64,000 nucleotides of DNA from Enterobacter soli ATCC BAA-2102 (GTDB lineage: Bacteria > Pseudomonadota > Gammaproteobacteria > Enterobacterales > Enterobacteriaceae), in contig NZ_LXES01000051.1 in assembly GCF_001654845.1 (NCBI RefSeq), forward strand, positions 62,001 through 126,000, given 5' to 3'. Of the stretch, positions 61,575 through 64,000 are shown in pieces. The notes beneath the pieces are model-generated. The model had not been told where the DNA came from, searched no databases, and was given only the letters and a program-made list of their open reading frames with translations. Both the position numbers and the translations under genes were made by a program. How positions within the stretch are numbered: the first letter of the stretch is position 1; each line of letters begins with the position of its first letter.

Positions 61575-62071
61575 TTGTACTGCTCCAGCAGGTCAGGAAT
61601 GGCTTCCGGCGTCAGATGGCTGTGAGTATCCTCATCAATCATCATGGTCGGCCCCTTGTCGCAGTTACCCAGGCAGCAGGTTGGCAGCAGGGTAAAACGA
61701 CCGTCGAACGTGGTCTGGCCTGGTTTGATATCGAGTTTTTTCTCAATAGCAGCCTGAATGCCCTGATAACCCGTGATGTGACAAACCACACTGTCACAGT
61801 AGCGGATCACGTGGCGGCCAACCGGCTGGCGGAAGATCTGGCTATAGAACGTTGCCACACCTTCTACGTCGCTTGCCGGAATACCCAGCACTTTTGCGAT
61901 CTCATAGATCGCCCCATCCGGCACCCAACCACGCTGTTTCTGTACGATTTTCAGCGCTTCAATGGACGCCGCACGCGGGTCTTCGTAGTGGTGCATCTCA
62001 TGCTCAATGGCGGCACGTTCTGCTTCACTCAGCTCAAAAGCCTCGGTCTGTGGTTGTTGATTTTCGTGCAT
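61571..62071 (-). CDS. nuoE: NADH-quinone oxidoreductase subunit E
   Basis: The 166-residue thioredoxin-like subunit carries cluster N1a, with cysteines in RYCDSVVCHITG and PTCCLGNCDKGPTMM. It starts two bases after the nuoCD stop and overlaps nuoF, completing the NADH-dehydrogenase module NuoEFG. Confidence 0.98.
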   Translation of the reverse strand: MHENQQPQTEAFELSEAERAAIEHEMHHYEDPRAASIEALKIVQKQRGWVPDGAIYEIAKVLGIPASDVEGVATFYSQIFRQPVGRHVIRYCDSVVCHITGYQGIQAAIEKKLDIKPGQTTFDGRFTLLPTCCLGNCDKGPTMMIDEDTHSHLTPEAIPDLLEQYK

Positions 62072-62073
62072 AA

Positions 62074-63876
62074 TTAGCGGTCCACATCTGACATAACAAA
62101 ATCGATACTACCCAGATACACAATCAGGTCAGAGACCAGACTGCCGCGGATAGCGGCCGGGATCTGCTGCAAGTGTGCGAAGCTTGGCGTACGCACACGG
62201 GTACGGTAGCTCATGGTGCTGCCGTCGCTGGTCAGGTAGTAACTGTTGATACCCTTGGTCGCTTCAATCATCTGGAAGGATTCCTGCGCCGGCATGACCG
62301 GGCCCCAGGACACTTGCAGGAAGTGCGTGATCAGGGTTTCGATATGTTGCAGCGTGCGCTCTTTCGGTGGCGGCGTCGTCAGCGGGTGATCCGCTTTGAA
62401 CGGGCCTTCCGGCATGTTGTTGAGGCACTGCTCAAGGATGCGCAGACTCTGGCGCAACTCTTCCACTTTCAGCATCACACGGGTGTAGCAGTCGGAAACG
62501 CCGCCGCCAACCGGGACTTCAAAGTCGAAGTTCTCGTAGCCAGAGTAAGGACGGGCTTTACGCACGTCGAAATCAATACCGGTCGCACGCAGACCTGCCC
62601 CTGTTGTGCCCCACTCCAGCGCTTCTTTCGCACCGTAAGCAGCAACGCCCTGGGAACGGCCTTTCAGGATGGTGTTACGCAGCGCGGCTTTCTCGTAAGA
62701 AGCCAGACGTTTTGGCATCCAGTCGAGGAATTCACGCAGCAGACGGTCCCATCCGCGTGGCAGATCGTGTGCCACACCGCCGATACGGAACCAGGCCGGG
62801 TGCATACGGAAGCCGGTAATAGCTTCGACCAGATCGTAGATCTTCTGGCGGTCGGTAAAGGCGAAGAAGACCGGGGTCATCGCGCCAACGTCCTGGATGA
62901 ACGTGGAGATGTAGAGCAGATGGCTGTTAATACGGAACAGCTCAGACAGCATTACGCGGATGACATTAACGCGATCCGGCGTGGTGATGCCTGCCAGTTT
63001 CTCAACGGCCAGCACGTATGGCATTTCGTTTACGCAGCCGCCGAGGTATTCGATACGGTCGGTATACGGAATGTAGCTGTGCCAGGACTGACGCTCGCCC
63101 ATCTTCTCAGCACCACGGTGGTGGTAGCCGATATCCGGTACGCAATCGACAATCTCTTCGCCATCGAGCTGAAGAATAATTCGGAATGCACCGTGCGCTG
63201 ACGGGTGGTTTGGACCGAGGTTAAGGAACATGAAGTCCTCGTTTTCGGTACCGCGCTTCATGCCCCAGTCTTCCGGCTTGAAGGTCAGTGCTTCCATCTC
63301 CAGATCCTGCTTGGCTTTGGTCAGCTCAAACGGGTCGAATTCAGTTGCACGTGCCGGGTAGTCTTTACGCAGCGGGTGGCCGGTCCAGGTCTGAGGCATC
63401 ATGATGCGCGTCAGATGTGGGTGGCCGTCAAAGGTCATGCCGAACATTTCCCAGGTTTCACGCTCATACCAGTTAGCGTTAGGGAAAAGTTTAGTGATCG
63501 TCGGCAGATGCATGTCGTTTTCAGACAATGCCACCTTGAGCATGATATCCGTGTTGCGGTCTATTGAGATCAGGTGGTAGAAAACGGAAAAATCCGCAGC
63601 AGGGAGACCCTGGCGGTGGGTACGCAGACGTTCATCCATGCCGTGTAAGTCAAACAGCATGACGTATGGTTTTGGCAATTTCTTGAGGAAATCGACAACT
63701 TCCAGTAATTGTTCACGCTTCACCCAAACTACGGGTACCCCGGTGCGGGTGGCCTGAACAGTAAAGGCATCCGGCCCAAAACGGTTGCGCAGCTCGCCAA
63801 TGACCGGGTCATCCAGATGATCCCGGGTTTGCCATGCGGCTTCTTGCGCGGTTAAGTCGGTCATATTGTTCACCAT
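62074..63876 (-). CDS. nuoC: NADH-quinone oxidoreductase fused subunit CD
   Basis: The 600-residue protein fuses the NuoC domain (about 1-190; NWYERETWEMFGMTFDGHP) to NuoD (about 210-600; NLGPNHPSAHGAFRI, IGYHHRGAEKMGE, and the quinone-site end SIDFVMSDVDR), as in all Enterobacteriaceae. The quinone-binding His and Tyr of NuoD fall in HPSAHGA and the SWHSYIPYTDR region. It begins MVNNMTDLTAQE, with GTG and a second ATG close by as other possible starts. Confidence 0.98.
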   Translation of the reverse strand: MVNNMTDLTAQEAAWQTRDHLDDPVIGELRNRFGPDAFTVQATRTGVPVVWVKREQLLEVVDFLKKLPKPYVMLFDLHGMDERLRTHRQGLPAADFSVFYHLISIDRNTDIMLKVALSENDMHLPTITKLFPNANWYERETWEMFGMTFDGHPHLTRIMMPQTWTGHPLRKDYPARATEFDPFELTKAKQDLEMEALTFKPEDWGMKRGTENEDFMFLNLGPNHPSAHGAFRIILQLDGEEIVDCVPDIGYHHRGAEKMGERQSWHSYIPYTDRIEYLGGCVNEMPYVLAVEKLAGITTPDRVNVIRVMLSELFRINSHLLYISTFIQDVGAMTPVFFAFTDRQKIYDLVEAITGFRMHPAWFRIGGVAHDLPRGWDRLLREFLDWMPKRLASYEKAALRNTILKGRSQGVAAYGAKEALEWGTTGAGLRATGIDFDVRKARPYSGYENFDFEVPVGGGVSDCYTRVMLKVEELRQSLRILEQCLNNMPEGPFKADHPLTTPPPKERTLQHIETLITHFLQVSWGPVMPAQESFQMIEATKGINSYYLTSDGSTMSYRTRVRTPSFAHLQQIPAAIRGSLVSDLIVYLGSIDFVMSDVDR

Positions 63877-63965
63877 TGCAAATGGTCCGTGGTGACTGTC
63901 AAGCCTGGCTTCGCGCTATTTGAGTAGTGATATGCGAAGGTGTTCTCCAGGCCCACAGGCGCAAA

Positions 63966-64000
63966 TTAAATTTCGTCAGGCGTACGCAGGTTGGTGACTG
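63966..64000 (-). CDS. nuoB: NADH-quinone oxidoreductase subunit B, last codons only
   Basis: Only the last ten codons and stop are inside the window. They read VTNLRTPDEI, identical to the C terminus of E. coli NuoB, and lie where nuoB belongs upstream of nuoCD. The 89 bases between the two genes show no clear hairpin or repeat. Confidence 0.85.
   Translation of the reverse strand, partial: VTNLRTPDEI

Overview
The window is a stretch of core chromosome from a member of the Enterobacteriaceae. Gene order from radD (yejH) through rplY, yejKLM, proL, eco, mqo, yojI, alkB-ada, apbE, ompC/micF, rcsDBC, gyrA, ubiG, nrdAB-yfaE, glpTQ/glpABC, yfaYZ, menFDHBCE, elaBA, rbn and nuo follows the Escherichia/Salmonella backbone. 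The proteins are close to, but not identical with, the E. coli ones. The GC-rich coding, a cheV gene beside nuo, a SulP/MgtE pair beside mqo, and the missing E. coli-type islands suggest Enterobacter or a near relative (Lelliottia, Leclercia). Genus is an inference; I cannot run a comparison.

Layout. 1-5.0 kb: the 3' part of radD, ribosomal protein L25, the nucleoid protein YejK, YejL, the inner-membrane LPS regulator YejM/PbgA and tRNA-Pro(GGG). 5.0-10.6 kb: a small membrane protein, ecotin, malate:quinone oxidoreductase, then a SulP transporter and MgtE whose coding regions overlap tail to tail. 10.6-16.5 kb: a REP/BIME element, YojI, the alkylation-repair pair ada-alkB, ApbE and the porin OmpC. 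16.5-23.5 kb: the OmpR-controlled ompC/micF region and the Rcs envelope-stress phosphorelay (RcsD, RcsB, RcsC). 23.6-31.3 kb: gyrA, ubiG and the class Ia ribonucleotide reductase with its ferredoxin YfaE. 31.3-38.1 kb: divergent glpTQ and glpABC for glycerophosphodiester and anaerobic glycerol-3-phosphate use. 38.1-48.0 kb: yfaY, yfaZ, the menaquinone operon menFDHBCE, and elaB and elaA on the minus strand. 48.0-50.1 kb: rbn and a chemotaxis gene cheV on the plus strand. 50.1-64.0 kb: the respiratory complex I operon from nuoN back to the last codons of nuoB, all on the minus strand.

How the parts connect. Much of the window serves the quinone-linked electron chain: nuo, mqo and glpABC feed electrons into quinones, while ubiG and the men operon make ubiquinone and menaquinone. 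ApbE flavinylates redox proteins. A second theme is envelope surveillance (YejM, OmpC/MicF, Rcs, ElaB). A third is DNA supply and repair (RadD, GyrA, NrdAB, Ada, AlkB).

I see no integrase, transposase, CRISPR array, toxin-antitoxin pair or defence cluster, and no convincing undescribed system. The points most worth checking are regulatory and architectural: a perfect inverted repeat between gyrA and ubiG, an inverted repeat at the menF promoter, the SulP/MgtE overlap, a FliA-type promoter before cheV, and a three-copy dispersed repeat family.
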